Assembly: GCA_965178125.1 (NCBI GenBank)
Contig: OZ237740.1
Span: forward strand, 62,001-126,000
Origin: Bilabrum cf. latius
Lineage: Eukaryota; Bigyra: Bicosoecida; Bigyra; Bicosoecida
Length of the DNA: 64,000 nt
Reading direction: 5' to 3'
Of this stretch, positions 12,455 through 23,815 are shown in pieces. Under the pieces are notes generated by a model that did no database searches, was not told where the DNA came from, and saw only the letters and a list, made by a program, of their open reading frames with translations. A program made the position numbers and the translations under genes. Position 1 is the stretch's first letter. Every line of letters starts with the position of its first letter.

Positions 12455-15400
12455 TCACCACAAGCGCATCCCGCACAGCCACGCGCCCCGCAATGCTCCG
12501 CACATGCAATATCGCTCGGCATCCTTCCAGTTCTCCGCTCTCTACTGAGCGCTCCCAGTAGTGGCGTCACTACCGTGCAGTGCAGCCGCCACTGCCAGCT
12601 CCCTGAGCCTCCACGCCGACGTGTCCTGGGCCAGCGGCTTGCCCTCTTCCCCGTCCTCGCCTGGTTGCTGCTGCTGCTCCTGCTGTTGTTGCCCACTACC
12701 AGCAGCAGCACCCGAGTCTGCTCCATCCCCGATGCCGCCGGTGCCGGCGGGCGCAGGAGCAGGCGCGGGTGAGGGCGCGGGGATGCACGCCAGGGCCTGG
12801 GCGTCCGTCCCCGCGTTGGGGTCAAAGCTCCAGAGTGCCCCCACAGGGGTCCACAGGTTAGCCTGCGATAGGGTGGGCAAAGTGGGGTCCACCTCCTCTT
12901 CTTCCGGGTTGTCGCTCGCCTCCTGTCTGGGCCTATTGGTCACGTATGCCTCCTCCACGAGCGCGATGGCGGCCATGAGGATGACGTACGTGGACAGGCA
13001 CACGAAGGCGTACATGACAGCCATGCCCCAGGCGATGCGCCACGTGTCCGCGACCGACGTACCCGGCCCATTCGGCTCTTTGCCCACCCCCATACACGCC
13101 AGGAATGTGTCCCGCATGATGTCCCCGTTGGCCACCGCAAACAGGGTCATGCCCGCAGCCGCCGGTCCGTCCATCCGAGGCACGTCGGGGCCCATGGCCA
13201 GGGAACACACGGACACGAAGGCCAGGAAATAGGGCACGCAGCCCAGCACGTACGGTATGATCCGAGGGGCGCCGCGCACGAGCGCCCTGGTCGCAGCCAG
13301 CGCGAACGGAACCGGCTGCGTCCACCTAGAGGCCGAGGCCCAGGCGAAGGCAGCGGCAGCGGCCAGCATTATCTTCCTGCTGGCGAGGCCCTTCAGGTCG
13401 GAGGGCCCGTCGGCCAGCAGCCGCAGGCCGTATGCCACGCCCAGCACGCCCCAAATCAGATCAAGCCCGTCCCAGCCCCGCCGGGAAAAACCCGCAGTGG
13501 TGGCCACGCAGCACGCCGCCAGTCTCCGGCGCGGCCCCGCCTCCCTGTGCCTCCGCAGGGCAGTGGCCTTCTGCCTCGCGACTCGCTGCCTCCTGCGGCG
13601 GGAGCGCGCATCGGCGGCGGTCGCATCGGTTGCGCTGGTGCCTCCGGACGAATCCTCCGCCCCGCCACCCCCGCTTGTTCGCTGAACGGCGCCCCTGAAC
13701 GCGTCCCGCCCTCTCATCATCCTCGCAAGTGCCGCCCTCTCCAGCTGTTCCCTGTGGGCAGCACTGGCACTGGCGCCTGCTCCTGCACTGGCGATGGTCT
13801 CGTCATCCCCACCCGCGGGATCCTGCGCCCGGCCCCCCTGCCGGCTGGAGGGGCGCGGGGGCTCGAGGCCCGCAGCGGCGGCCGCATCCGCGCTGGCGCC
13901 AGGTGCCCGCAGAGAGGCCGCCGCCACTGCCACGCCGGCCTCATCCCCCACCGCCGCCCGGTTCCGCATGTTGTCCTCGTTCGTCACACCCGCACTCGTC
14001 ACACCCTTCCTCGCGGTGCTCATGGCCCTGAGTCGCTGCCACCTCCGCAGTGCCTCGTGCGCCCTGACCGGATCGGCGGCGCACAGCACGGCGATGGAGG
14101 CGCCCGGCATGGCAAGCGACTCGGGCTGCCTGGGACCCCTGCTGGCCCGCCTGCCCCAGCTGTTGCCCCCCCCCCCATTCCCGCCGTCCTGCTCCTCCTC
14201 CTCCCCATGCCCGTCCTCCCCGTGAAACACCCTGTAGCCCAGCTCCGATCCGTCCCCGCTCCCGCAGGGACCCTCCTCGTCACACAGCTTGCAGCAGCAC
14301 GCGGCGCCGCGACAGGGTGCGGAACACCGCAGGCACAGCAGCAGTCCCGCGGAGAGACCATCTGCCAGCCAGGTCAGCCCCGGTGAGTCCTCGAGGGCCC
14401 CAAGATAGCCAATGCCCGGCCCTCCACCTCCACCTCCATCTGCTGCTGCTGCTGCTGCTGCTGCTGCACCGCCCGACCCACCGTCGGCACCCAAGAGGCC
14501 GCCTGCTCCTCCTGTGCCTTCATGGTCCAGCAGGCCCGCTGGTCTGTCCCTGTCATCCCGACCCACTCCCGCGGCAAGGCTTCCTCTCCGGATTGCTGCC
14601 CGCAGCTTGGACCACCCCTTGGACTCTTCCCTGGCTCGGATGAGCCTGGCCCGCGCAGCCCACCGGAAGGGCAGCGCCTCGGCTGCTTCTGCCGCCCAGC
14701 ACCCTATGGCCATGGCACGCACCACGGCTCCCGCTGCCAGGGCAGACGACAGGGCGCACAGACCCAGTGCCAGGGCGGCCAGCACGTGCAGCCAAGAGCC
14801 CCACCAGAGCGACCCCCTCGAGACACCCGGGTCCTCGGCGCCGAGGGCCTGCGATGACGACCCACTCATCACATCCCCGAGCCGCCGCCCGAGGCCGTCG
14901 TCCGCGAGATCGTCATCAGTGACGTCATCGGGGGCGCCGCCGGCCGATGTTCCGCTGGGGCAGGCAGCAAACTGCGCGGTGACCCTCATGAGGAGGCTCC
15001 CGCGGCTGGACCAGTGCCCGACCACCTCGGACGTGCGGAAGGGCCGCGGGCGGTTCTAACCTGTGGGGCTGGCGCGTGCCTCACCCGCCAGGAAGCTCCG
15101 ATCGGATTCCCTGACGCAGCTTCGGAAGGGTCCCGAGGGGTGCAGCGGGGCGGGGGGCGTCTCGTAGATCGCCTGGCCGTCCGGATACACCCGCGACTCG
15201 TCCACCTCGACGCCCCACGCGTCCTACTGCTCCATCGGGTACAAGCTTCCGTCTCCGAATCCATACCCGTCGGGGAACACCACGGTGGGTGCCCCCGCGG
15301 CGGAGTCTGCCTGCTAGCCCCAGTTGGTGGGGGCTCCCACGGTCGAGTCCGTGGGCGTGGCCTGCCCCGGCTGCAGCACAGTCCTCGAGTGCCAGCGGAC

Positions 15401-16324
15401 ACAGGGAGGCAAGCCCAGGAGGTATCGCCGGGGGATCGTGTCGTGGGACCGAACGGACATTTCCAGGCGCATGAGCTGCCGGGAGAAGGACCGCGCGAGG
15501 GCGTGCTGGGGCTGCTCGCCCCCGAGCAGCTGCCTGAGCCGCTGGTGCTCCGCCGTGCTGGCCCAGTCCCAGCCAGGTGCCAGGCTCTCGTCCTCGTCTC
15601 GCCATGGGTCCCTGATCGCACTGCAGTTCCATGCACCCCCCCAGATGCGGTCACTGTCTTTAAAGCGCTGCAAGAAGCTGCTGCTCCGTCCGTTGGGGTC
15701 GTCCTCTCCTATGGGCAGGAGGGGCGCGAGTCCGTCGGCGATGGCGCCGCAGGCCAGGGCTCGCTCCACCTGCGCCGTGGATTTGACGACCATCCGGCGG
15801 TAGGAAAGCCCGCCGTGGGAGCCGCAGGAACTCATGGACCACGGTTCATCTGCTCCTGGGTCGGGCACGTCGGTGTCGCTCGGCGAGGAAGCGGTGGACG
15901 GGGCGACGACGAGCCACCGGAGCACGGCGACATCTGGCGTGCCCTCGGAGGCGTTCAAGTACGAGCCGATTCTCGAGCTGGCGTGGAGCTAAGCATCAAA
16001 CGCGTTTGATATGAGCTGAATTGAGGCTCGTGCGTCTGCCAGGCGCCCAAGCCCATCGGATAGCTGACCCAAGCGGTCTGGCACCAGAAGGTCGTCCACG
16101 TCTGGATCCGACAACACCCCATCCTGCATCGCGCCAACCGCCCGAATCTGGTAGTCATAGTTGACATAATCCAAAAGGACAACCTGAGTTGTCAAACACA
16201 CGAGTGCAAATGCGTGAACAACGATGGTAACTGGAACAAGTCCGGAACGTCTGCAAAGCGCGAGCCAGTCGAGCTCTACCCATGCAGCTGCATCAGCTCC
16301 AACGCTTCTCTTGATTCTTGCCAT
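12455..16324 (-). CDS. TRPML/polycystin-type cation channel
   Basis: About 1,290 residues from ATG 16324 (MARIKRSVG) to TGA 12455. One hydrophobic span (LVPVTIVVHAFALVCLTTQV) near the N-terminus is followed by a large, probably lumenal or extracellular domain. A block of membrane segments then carries the pore-like motif LFAVANGDIMRDTF, which matches the LF.L.NGD signature of mucolipin and PKD2 channels. A final membrane span (MYAFVCLSTYVILMAAIALV) and a disordered Gln/Pro-rich tail follow. In-frame TAGs at 15989, 15314, 15224, 15056 and 12542 join the N-terminal span, the lumenal domain and the channel block. The start lies 146 bp from the oppositely oriented alpha-galactosidase start. TRPML versus PKD2 cannot be decided by eye. 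Confidence 0.78.
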
Positions 16325-16470
16325 TGTACTAGGAGCAAATTCAACTCGCAACCATTCAAATTCTTTTTTTTGCTTCGTACGAAGACCGCTGGCCCGAATG
16401 TTCCGTAATATAAGCGCGGCGCCACTGGCACCGCGGCCGGAACGAACTCGAGTTGCAGTTCAGTTAAAAA
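16325..16470. promoter_or_regulatory. Likely bidirectional promoter
   Basis: A 146-bp AT-richer gap separates divergent start codons of the channel (-) and the alpha-galactosidase (+). It contains TATATT-like sequence near 16410. Promoter function is inferred from position only. Confidence 0.45.
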
Positions 16471-18852
16471 ATGCGAGTCCTGCAACTACTTTCGATTTAT
16501 ATTCCTTTCTATGCTGTTGCACTGAATAATGGAAAGGGAAGAACTCCAATGATGGGTTGGAACAGCTGGAATCGGTTCGGGTGCAGGGTATCTGCCGACA
16601 TTCTGCGTAACACAACCGAGCGTCTCGTAGAGCTAGGCCTGGCGGATGTCGGATACAAGAGCGTTAATACGGATGACTGCTGGCTTAACCGGACTAGAAA
16701 CGCGACGGGGCATCTTGCTCCAGCTCCAAACTTTCCTGGCGGAGACCAGGGAATGCGCGATCTTATCGAGTTCATCGACAGCAAAGGGCTGCAATTCGGC
16801 ATTTACGGGGCGGCCGGTGAGACCACGTGCGCCTCGCGCGCAGGCAGTCTCTATCATGAAGACATCGATGCGAGGACGTACGCCAGCTGGGGCGTGAAGT
16901 ACCTGAAATACGACGACTGCGGCGAGGTGAACCTCAACTCGTACGCCAAGTTCCAGGCCATGCGGGACGCCCTCAACCGCACTGGTGTCCCGATCACGTT
17001 CTCGTACGAACCGCATCTGCAAGTTCCAATCGCTTGGCCGCCGCTTATCGGCAACAGCTGGCGCGCGGCCTTCGACATCCGTGCCAAGTACTCGTCCATC
17101 CTAGGCGAGATCCGTGTGACGAACGCGTGGGCGAGCGTCTCACAGCCGGGGGCGTGGAGCGACGCCGACATTCTGGAAGTCGGCAACTCCGGTCTGAGCC
17201 TACCCGAGGCCCGTACCCACTTCGCGATGTGGTGCATGGTCAAATCTCCGTTGCTCATCGGGTGCGACCTCACCGACCAGCCGAGCAGCATCTTGGACCT
17301 GCTGAAGAACAAGCACCTGCTCGGCATCTCGCAGGACCCCCTGGGCGAGCAGGCCGTCCTGGTCGCGTCCTACCCCGGGCCCCAGGGAACAGTGCATCCA
17401 CCGGTGGATCCCGCGCGCCTGCCGCCCCGGCCGGTGGACCCTGCCGCTGCCGAGCGGTACGCGATCGTCACACGGGATGCGTTCGGGTTGATCACAGACT
17501 GCGACGGGCTGGATGGATCTAAATAGGCCGTTTCTGATCGATCGGAAGGCTCAGGGAACAGCGAGGCCGGGACACCACTGGACCCCGCCCAGGTGTGGGC
17601 CCTGGGCGCCGACCAGACCATCCGGAATCAGAAATCAGGGGAGTGCCTCGCCGTGGATGCGTCGCAGTCGCCGCCGGCCGTGGTGCTGGAGCGGTGCGAC
17701 TCGGAATCGGACTCGGAGGGACCCGGAGCCTCCTCCCCTCTCTTGCGGCCTGCCCAGCAGTGGAAGGTGCAGTCGGCCGCTGACCTCACGGTGGCTCCCA
17801 TCGTCAGCCAGGCCAACTTCTCCAGTGGTGGCAGGGCCGATGGCGGAAAGACTGGCCTCTCCCGAACGCAATCTCATTCGTCATGGGGCACCTCGAACAC
17901 GTGGTTCGACGGCCCCAAGGTTGGGGTGCCCGAGCCCTCGCAGGCCAACCGGCGGTGCGGGACGTGCTGCGGCGCCAACGACACCGCCTCGCCCATGTGT
18001 CAGGGAACAACGGAGGACGGGCAGCTGCAGGTGTCCCTCGCGGAGATCACCCAAAGGTGCGCCCAGGATGACGAGTGCGCCGGGTTCGGCCAGGACACGA
18101 CCCAGGGGGGCTACTTTAGGCCGGTCACCTCGGTTCAATCGGTCGACGCCGAGGACGGCAAGTGGAGGACCTGGATCAAGCGAAACGGATCCGAGCCGGC
18201 CGCGAGGTGCCTGGCCACGGACGGCGTTGGGGTGGGCCTGGCCCCTTGCGTGCAGGAGCCGAGCGTCTGCAACCACACGCGGTGCACCAACTCGGTCCGG
18301 GTGGGTCAGCTGTGGTACGCCTCGAGGCAGGGCCAGCTGATCTCCACGTTCACGGACACGCCCGTGCCCCCGCTGGCACTTCCGGTTTAGGAGCCCCATA
18401 GCAAGTCGGCCCCATCGATCCCTGCGCTGCAGGACCCCTCCCACCTGGCCCTCAGGGAACACGTGAGGGAGGTTGCAACCGCCGCGTCCGAAGGGCTGAT
18501 CAACGTGCCCAAGTGCCTGGCCGCAGGCCCCAACGCTCGGCCGCCCATGCCCCCCACGCCACCGCCGGCGGTGGACGATTCGCTGCCCCTGCAGGTGTTC
18601 GCAGGAAAGCTGGCAGGGAACAAGGTGGCGGTGGCGATGATGAACACGGAGGACCCCTCAGGCAGCCCCGCGGTTGCGACCATCCGCGCGCAGTGGAGCG
18701 ACATTGGTCTGGCCCCCGGGACCGAGGTGAGCGTGTTGGATGCGATGTCGGGGGAGGACAAGGGGACGAGCATGGGGCCCATCGTGGCGCAGGTGCCCGG
18801 CCATGACATCGCGGTGTTCGTGCTGACCCCCACCGGGAGGGAGCGACCCTGA
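16471..18852 (+). CDS. Secreted GH27 alpha-galactosidase with inserted accessory domains
   Basis: The enzyme removes terminal alpha-galactose residues. A signal peptide (residues 1-17) leads into the GH27 barrel: MMGWNSWNRFGC, TDDCW, the nucleophile in LKYDDC and the acid/base Asp in WSDADILEVGN. After the barrel come a ricin-like stretch (CLAVDASQSP..QQW), a Cys-rich PAN-like segment (CAQDDECAGF) and the usual C-terminal beta-sandwich (FAGKLAGNKVAVAMMN..GHDIAVFVL). In-frame TAGs at 17524 and 18388 fall between these parts, and the frame ends at TGA 18850. The C-terminal sandwich belongs to the family but lies beyond both TAGs, so both must be read as sense. Length (793 aa) is about twice a minimal GH27 because of the insertions. 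Likely secreted or lysosomal. Confidence 0.93.
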
Positions 18853-19091
18853 AGGGCCTCTTGAGGCCAGTTGAGGCCGGTTGGCGCTGAGCGTACCCGG
18901 CAGAACCTTGAGTAAGCACCGTGTATTAGACAGCTCTACGAACGAATTTGACGGTTTGGTGTTTTAGTGGCTCCCGCGTCCGCACTGTATTGTATGCGCA
19001 CCACTGGTAGTACTACCCGGAATCACAGCCTGGCTCGCTTGGCTCCATCCAGCTCACAAGGAGTTCTGCATCACATAGAAGACTTCAAGCT

Positions 19092-20252
19092 ATGATTTCT
19101 AACCAGTGCATTGCTGTTGCAGCTGCTGCTGCTGCCATGCTTGCTGGAGCTAACGCAGATGGAGCCAAAGCTTGCTGCTATCGTGAGAACGACGCTTTTT
19201 AGTGCTTATTTCTTTCGTACCTTTTGCGGACCATGCCACTCACTAGCGGTCGATGACTAATGGAATGCAGGAGATACATTCAACGAGACGAACACTGCTC
19301 AGACGTGCATGCCGTCCACGTCCAACGATTGTCCAGACATTGCTTTTTGGGATCTTGAGACTTCCCCGGCCCTGGAGTGCAGCTGCGGCGATTCCTCCTC
19401 CCTCTGGGAAGGACCAGCATCCATGGCCAAGGGAATCATTGGAGCTCTCAGGGGCAATGCAGCCGCGTCAGCCCCTGCAGACGATTCGACGTGCTGCCTA
19501 TTCCACGACTACGGCGGCTCGGAGGCTCTGTCCAAGTACAATGCGACGTGAGTAGGTTAGAGCCGCCTTTTGGGGGACACTTATACCATATGTTTGCACT
19601 AACCGCTCAGAACCGCACGCCTGACGCCCGGCAGCTGCACGATTTTGCCTCGATCACTTCGTCTACCCCCACGTGGCCTGCTGGCTGCGGTAGCTCGCGG
19701 CACGCGCCCATCGGCTTATCGTTTCACCGGTGGCCGATGTTGCTCACAGTGTACAACTCGAAGAATTCAATGGCGTGATGGTCGTTTCTTACTTTGCCCG
19801 GACTTGCGCTGCCGGGCCGTGGCCCGTGGACACAAGCCTTCCTCTCGTGCTCTGCTGGCAGTCTTGGGCGCACCGTGTAGCGGAGCAAAATGACACCGCC
19901 AGCGATCTCCCTGTGACGTTGGCGAACGTCGCGATGGTTAATGGAGCTGATGGTTGCCTTTTCTTTACAATAGAATAGCCAATGTACCCCACGGTCCACC
20001 GGTGGATGCACCGTTTACATCAGTCCCTCTCCCACTCCTCTACATTGCAGGTGGACCTCTGGCACCACGTGCCCCGAGCCCGTATTCGGGTGGAAGCTTG
20101 AGGCCAAGTGGGCTTCACCGCAGTCCATCTGCTGCTTCGGGAACCTCAAAGCGATCGCCCCAGCGGGTTGGTGCAAGTACCCCCCGACTGACGACCAGAC
20201 CGGCGAGGAGGAGGCGCTGGAGTGGGACGGCTCGCCGCAGCCTGCCTATTGA
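19092..20252 (+). CDS. Secreted Cys-rich protein, four exons, unknown function
   Basis: Exons 19092-19182, 19271-19547, 19750-19983 and 20051-20252 join in matching phases (1, 2, 2) with GT..AG introns and end at TGA, giving 267 residues. The first exon encodes a signal peptide (MISNQCIAVAAAAAAMLAGA). The mature part has many Cys and several Asn glycosylation sites (for example NET), with FFTIE, then TAG at 19976, then PMWTSGTTCPEP across the last splice. Reading that TAG as sense is what makes the donor phase fit the final exon. I do not recognise the family. The exon model is good; the function is unknown. Confidence 0.72.
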
Positions 20253-20837
20253 AGTAATTGAACACAATTCGGTCGGGCTGTCCGCAAGTGAGACTGCTGA
20301 TACACCAGCCGCATGGTAACATAGCTATCCATGGTGGACTGGACTAGATCTAGCAAGACCGCCTGGGTCTCTACCAAGGCCGCGTAGTAACAAAGAAAAG
20401 ACGACGCAGGTGCGCCTGTATTCCTTACGATTGTGCAACGCCAGCCTAATTGTTTCATATTTTAATTAAAGTTTTAGTTTGCCTTCATGCTTGCGGCGAT
20501 GCGCAAATGCTACCTCAGTCCGCCCTTGGGCCGTCGTCTGACACAACAGTGCAATTCCCCATCCAGTCACGTTCCTCTATACCGTTCGCATCTAGTATTT
20601 TGTGCACAATTGATTGGGATGGCTGTCTTAAGCTACATTCGGGATGAGGGTGTGACAGAACCGGAACCACCTCAGGCTGCTGCCACCCGTTGCACCCTTC
20701 TTGTTTGGAGTAGGCCTACAGCACGGTAGTCACAGCCCTTACTTGTATGGTACATTCGTACTAATACACCTTCAAAGATGGAGGCCGCAGATCGGCTTGC
20801 GAAGGCTCAAAATGTGTACGCGCCCGTTTTGTCCAAA
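20253..20837. other. Intergenic, no supported feature
   Basis: The region between the Cys-rich protein and the nuclease gene holds only short unsupported frames. It presumably carries the nuclease promoter. Confidence 0.5.
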
Positions 20838-23576
20838 ATGCCAAGCAACCGAGCCGCAAAGCCAAGCTAGTACGGACGTAAACGAGTATCAGAGAGATGC
20901 CCTGCTCGGCATAGGGTTCCTGCAACGAACATCATCGTGGATGGATTCGAGTACGCCTCGCCCCGGCTCTCGACTAGCTACGTGCTTACCCATTTTCACA
21001 GCGATCACTACACCGGGCTCGACGCCACATTCAGGTCTGGAATCGTGTACGCGAGCGAAACCACATGCCGTCTCGTGGTGCTTAAGCTGCGCGTACCGGC
21101 TGGCAGGTTGCGCCCGATCCCGTTTGGCAAGCGGACCAGAATCGAGGGCCAGCCAGCGCACGCGACCCTGCTACCCGCCAACCACTGCCCCGGCTCGGCC
21201 CTGTGGCTCTTCGACCTGGACGACGGCCGCCGCTTCCTCCACACGGGCGACTTCCGGTTTGCCGACGCGATGGGCGCGTGGCCCCTGATCCGATCCCTGA
21301 GCCCCCTGGCTGCGGGCCGCTCCCTCGATGGGGTCTACCTGGACACGACGTACGCCACGGGGACGGGGGGGACGGACTACCGGTTTCCGCCACAGGAGGC
21401 GTGCGTGGAGGCGGTGGCCAAACTCGTTGAGCCGCTGCGGAACGATCCCGAGGTTCTTTTGCTGGTTGGAGCTTACACGATCGGGAAAGAGAGGGTGTGG
21501 CTGCGGGCGGCGGCCGCGCTCGGCGAGAAGGTGTGGGTGGGCAAGGCGAGACGGAAGGTCATTGAATGCCTCGGCTGGGACGCGCGCCAGATGGGCGCGC
21601 TCGCCGCTAAACCGGAACAAGCACGGATCCACGTGGTACCGATGGGGTGGCTCTCGGCCAACCGCCTCGGGCAGCGGCTCAAGAAGCTCAGGGAACAGTA
21701 CGCGGGCGATTCCGAGTCCGTTTCACCGTCCCAGCCGAGCTCCAAGAGCTAGAATAGCCGGGGAACAAGCAAACAGGGCACCCTCTTGGGCATGTTCGGT
21801 AAAACGGTGGTTCCCAAAAAGCAGGCCTCTGCGGCCGTGCCGGGCGCATCCCCGTCGCAGCCCGTGCGAACCTTCACGAAGTTTCACTCCATCATGGCCA
21901 TCCGCCCCACGGGCTGGGCCTTCCAAGGCCATGCCGAGGACGCGAGCGACTCGGAGCTGAAACGGGCGGCGGCGGGCGGGGATCGCTTGGCTTCGGCGCT
22001 GGGAGTAGCCCGAGGTGGTAAGGGTCAGGGTGGCGAAGGTGCGGCGGCGTCGGGGCAGGGCTCTGATCAGGTTGGCATGGATGCCGTGCATCGCTAGGAG
22101 CTCGGGGGGCGGGTGGATCGCGACGTGGCAAAGCAGCGGCAGGGGAGGGTGTCTCACGTGGACGTGGTGGGGGCAGGGACGGCCGTGAGGGTGGGTGTGG
22201 TCAGGCGGGCGGGCGGAGCCAGGAGCTACGGGCTGCACGAGGAGCCGATGCCCCTGCTGTGTGAGCGATCGGATGCACTCGTCACAGGGACGGGTGCTGA
22301 TAGACCAGCTGGTAGTGCTACTGCTGCTGCCGCTGCCACCAGCAGCAGCACGCGTGGGGGGCAGCACAAGCAGACGCAAACGCAGCTGGACGGTAGGCCA
22401 GCTGGGCACGGGGCCAAGAGCAGGAGCGCCAGGAGACACAAGGACAAGGCGCCCAAGGGAGGGGTAACACTGTACTCGGTGCCCTATAGCGAGCACTCGT
22501 CACTCACGGAGCTCCGAAGGTGCATCGCACTGCTGCAGCCGAAGTGCATCCTGCCCACGGTGGGGTGCCAGACCGTCAGTGAGGCAAGGGCGGTGTGCCA
22601 GCGGCTGAGAGCGGACGGACCTGACGTGGCTGATGTGGCAGACCTAGTCAAGCAGCCCTCCCTCCAGAGTCACGCTCGTCACACCGGCGGGCAAGCCTCG
22701 TCTTGCAGCTCATCTTCCGTCCTGCCGACTGGGCTGCTGGCAGCTTCGTCACGTCAGGAGGCAGCCGGTGCCATGTATGTCCCAGGGAACAACGAGTCCA
22801 TGCTTGGGAGTGCAGTCCATGAGGCGTCACTATCGGCTGGAGCAGCGAATGTAGGGCAAGCGACCGCTGATCGTCCATGGGATCGAGATGCAGATGCGCG
22901 CAAAGGAGGAGCGGCACGTGTGTCGAGCCGGCCCACTCTTGGAGACCAGCACAAGCTATAGGCTGCGTTTGGTCGTTCTCGTCCAAGTTCGTGCTCCTCG
23001 TCATCCTCATCGTCATCGTCATCGTCATCGATGCACGGTGCACCTCGGCAGGTCCTGCCCCCTGGAGGCGCGCGCATACTGGCTGGTCAGCAGTCGGCGG
23101 TTTAGCATCGTGCCGGGCGCGAGGCGGCGACAGAGGTGGTCGACCTGGCGAGCGACTCGGAATCGGATGTCAGCGACGCCGAGGTGGTTGCAACCGGTGT
23201 GGTGCAGTCCCTGGGGAGCAAAAGAGCGCGGGAAGGCGGAGATGTGCCTGCTGGGAGCAACAGTATCAGCGCAGGCACTAGTAGAGGTGCCAAGAAAGTG
23301 GCATGTGCAGATGCAATGGCAGAGGGAGAGGATAGTCTGACTATTCCAGGCGGCAAGCGGAGCAGGATGGAAGGCAGCCACAGCCACTTAGCATCCCAAG
23401 AGGGGAGGGTACCACTAGGCAGTAGGCTCGCAAATGCCCCGTGTGCCCCGCCCGGCGCGAATTGGTCCAAGCTCGGACAAGCGACTGCGCCAAGGCGTGC
23501 CAGTGGTGGATCCATCTAGGTCCCTGCCATGCTCGTGAGCATCACGCAGGAGTTTGGCAGCTCCCAGCTAATGTGA
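20838..23576 (+). CDS. SNM1/Pso2-type beta-CASP DNA nuclease
   Basis: This family comprises 5' exonucleases acting in interstrand-crosslink repair or telomere and V(D)J processing. From ATG 20838 to TGA 23574, about 912 residues, one exon. Motifs in order: CPARHRVPATNIIVDGF, the metal motif HFHSDHY, NHCPGSALW, HTGDFRF, the beta-CASP Asp in GVYLDTTYA, RPTGWAF, the conserved VPYSEHSSLTELR and PKCILPTV. A long disordered tail follows. In-frame TAGs are at 20868, 21750, 22095, 22959, 23103 and 23517. The 21750 and 22095 TAGs lie between RLGQRLKKL and FTKFHS, and between WAFQ and VPYSEHSS, so the catalytic domain itself needs them read through. No UBZ finger is visible, unlike yeast Pso2. Confidence 0.92.
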
Positions 23577-23815
23577 GGCCTTTGGGGCTGCGTGTGGGCT
23601 TTCAATGGGCCCCTGTAGTGGTGATGCCTCCACTTTCTGCCTACACCATCCACGGTACGGCTGCGCACGTGCACCTTGAAGAGTACTCGTCACGACCCTC
23701 TGCGGTGCCGCTGATGATTGGACCAAGATTGGACCAGAATTGATGCAGAGTATACGGTTTCAACCCAAAATTTGGTGACTTGTTGCGCCTGAATTATATT
23801 AAAACAATATCTTAA

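Noticed and set aside
19548-19749. Extra exon in the Cys-rich secreted protein (frames near 19636-19689)
   Set aside because: No acceptor there matches the phase-2 donor at 19547. Splicing 19547 directly to 19750 keeps the frame.
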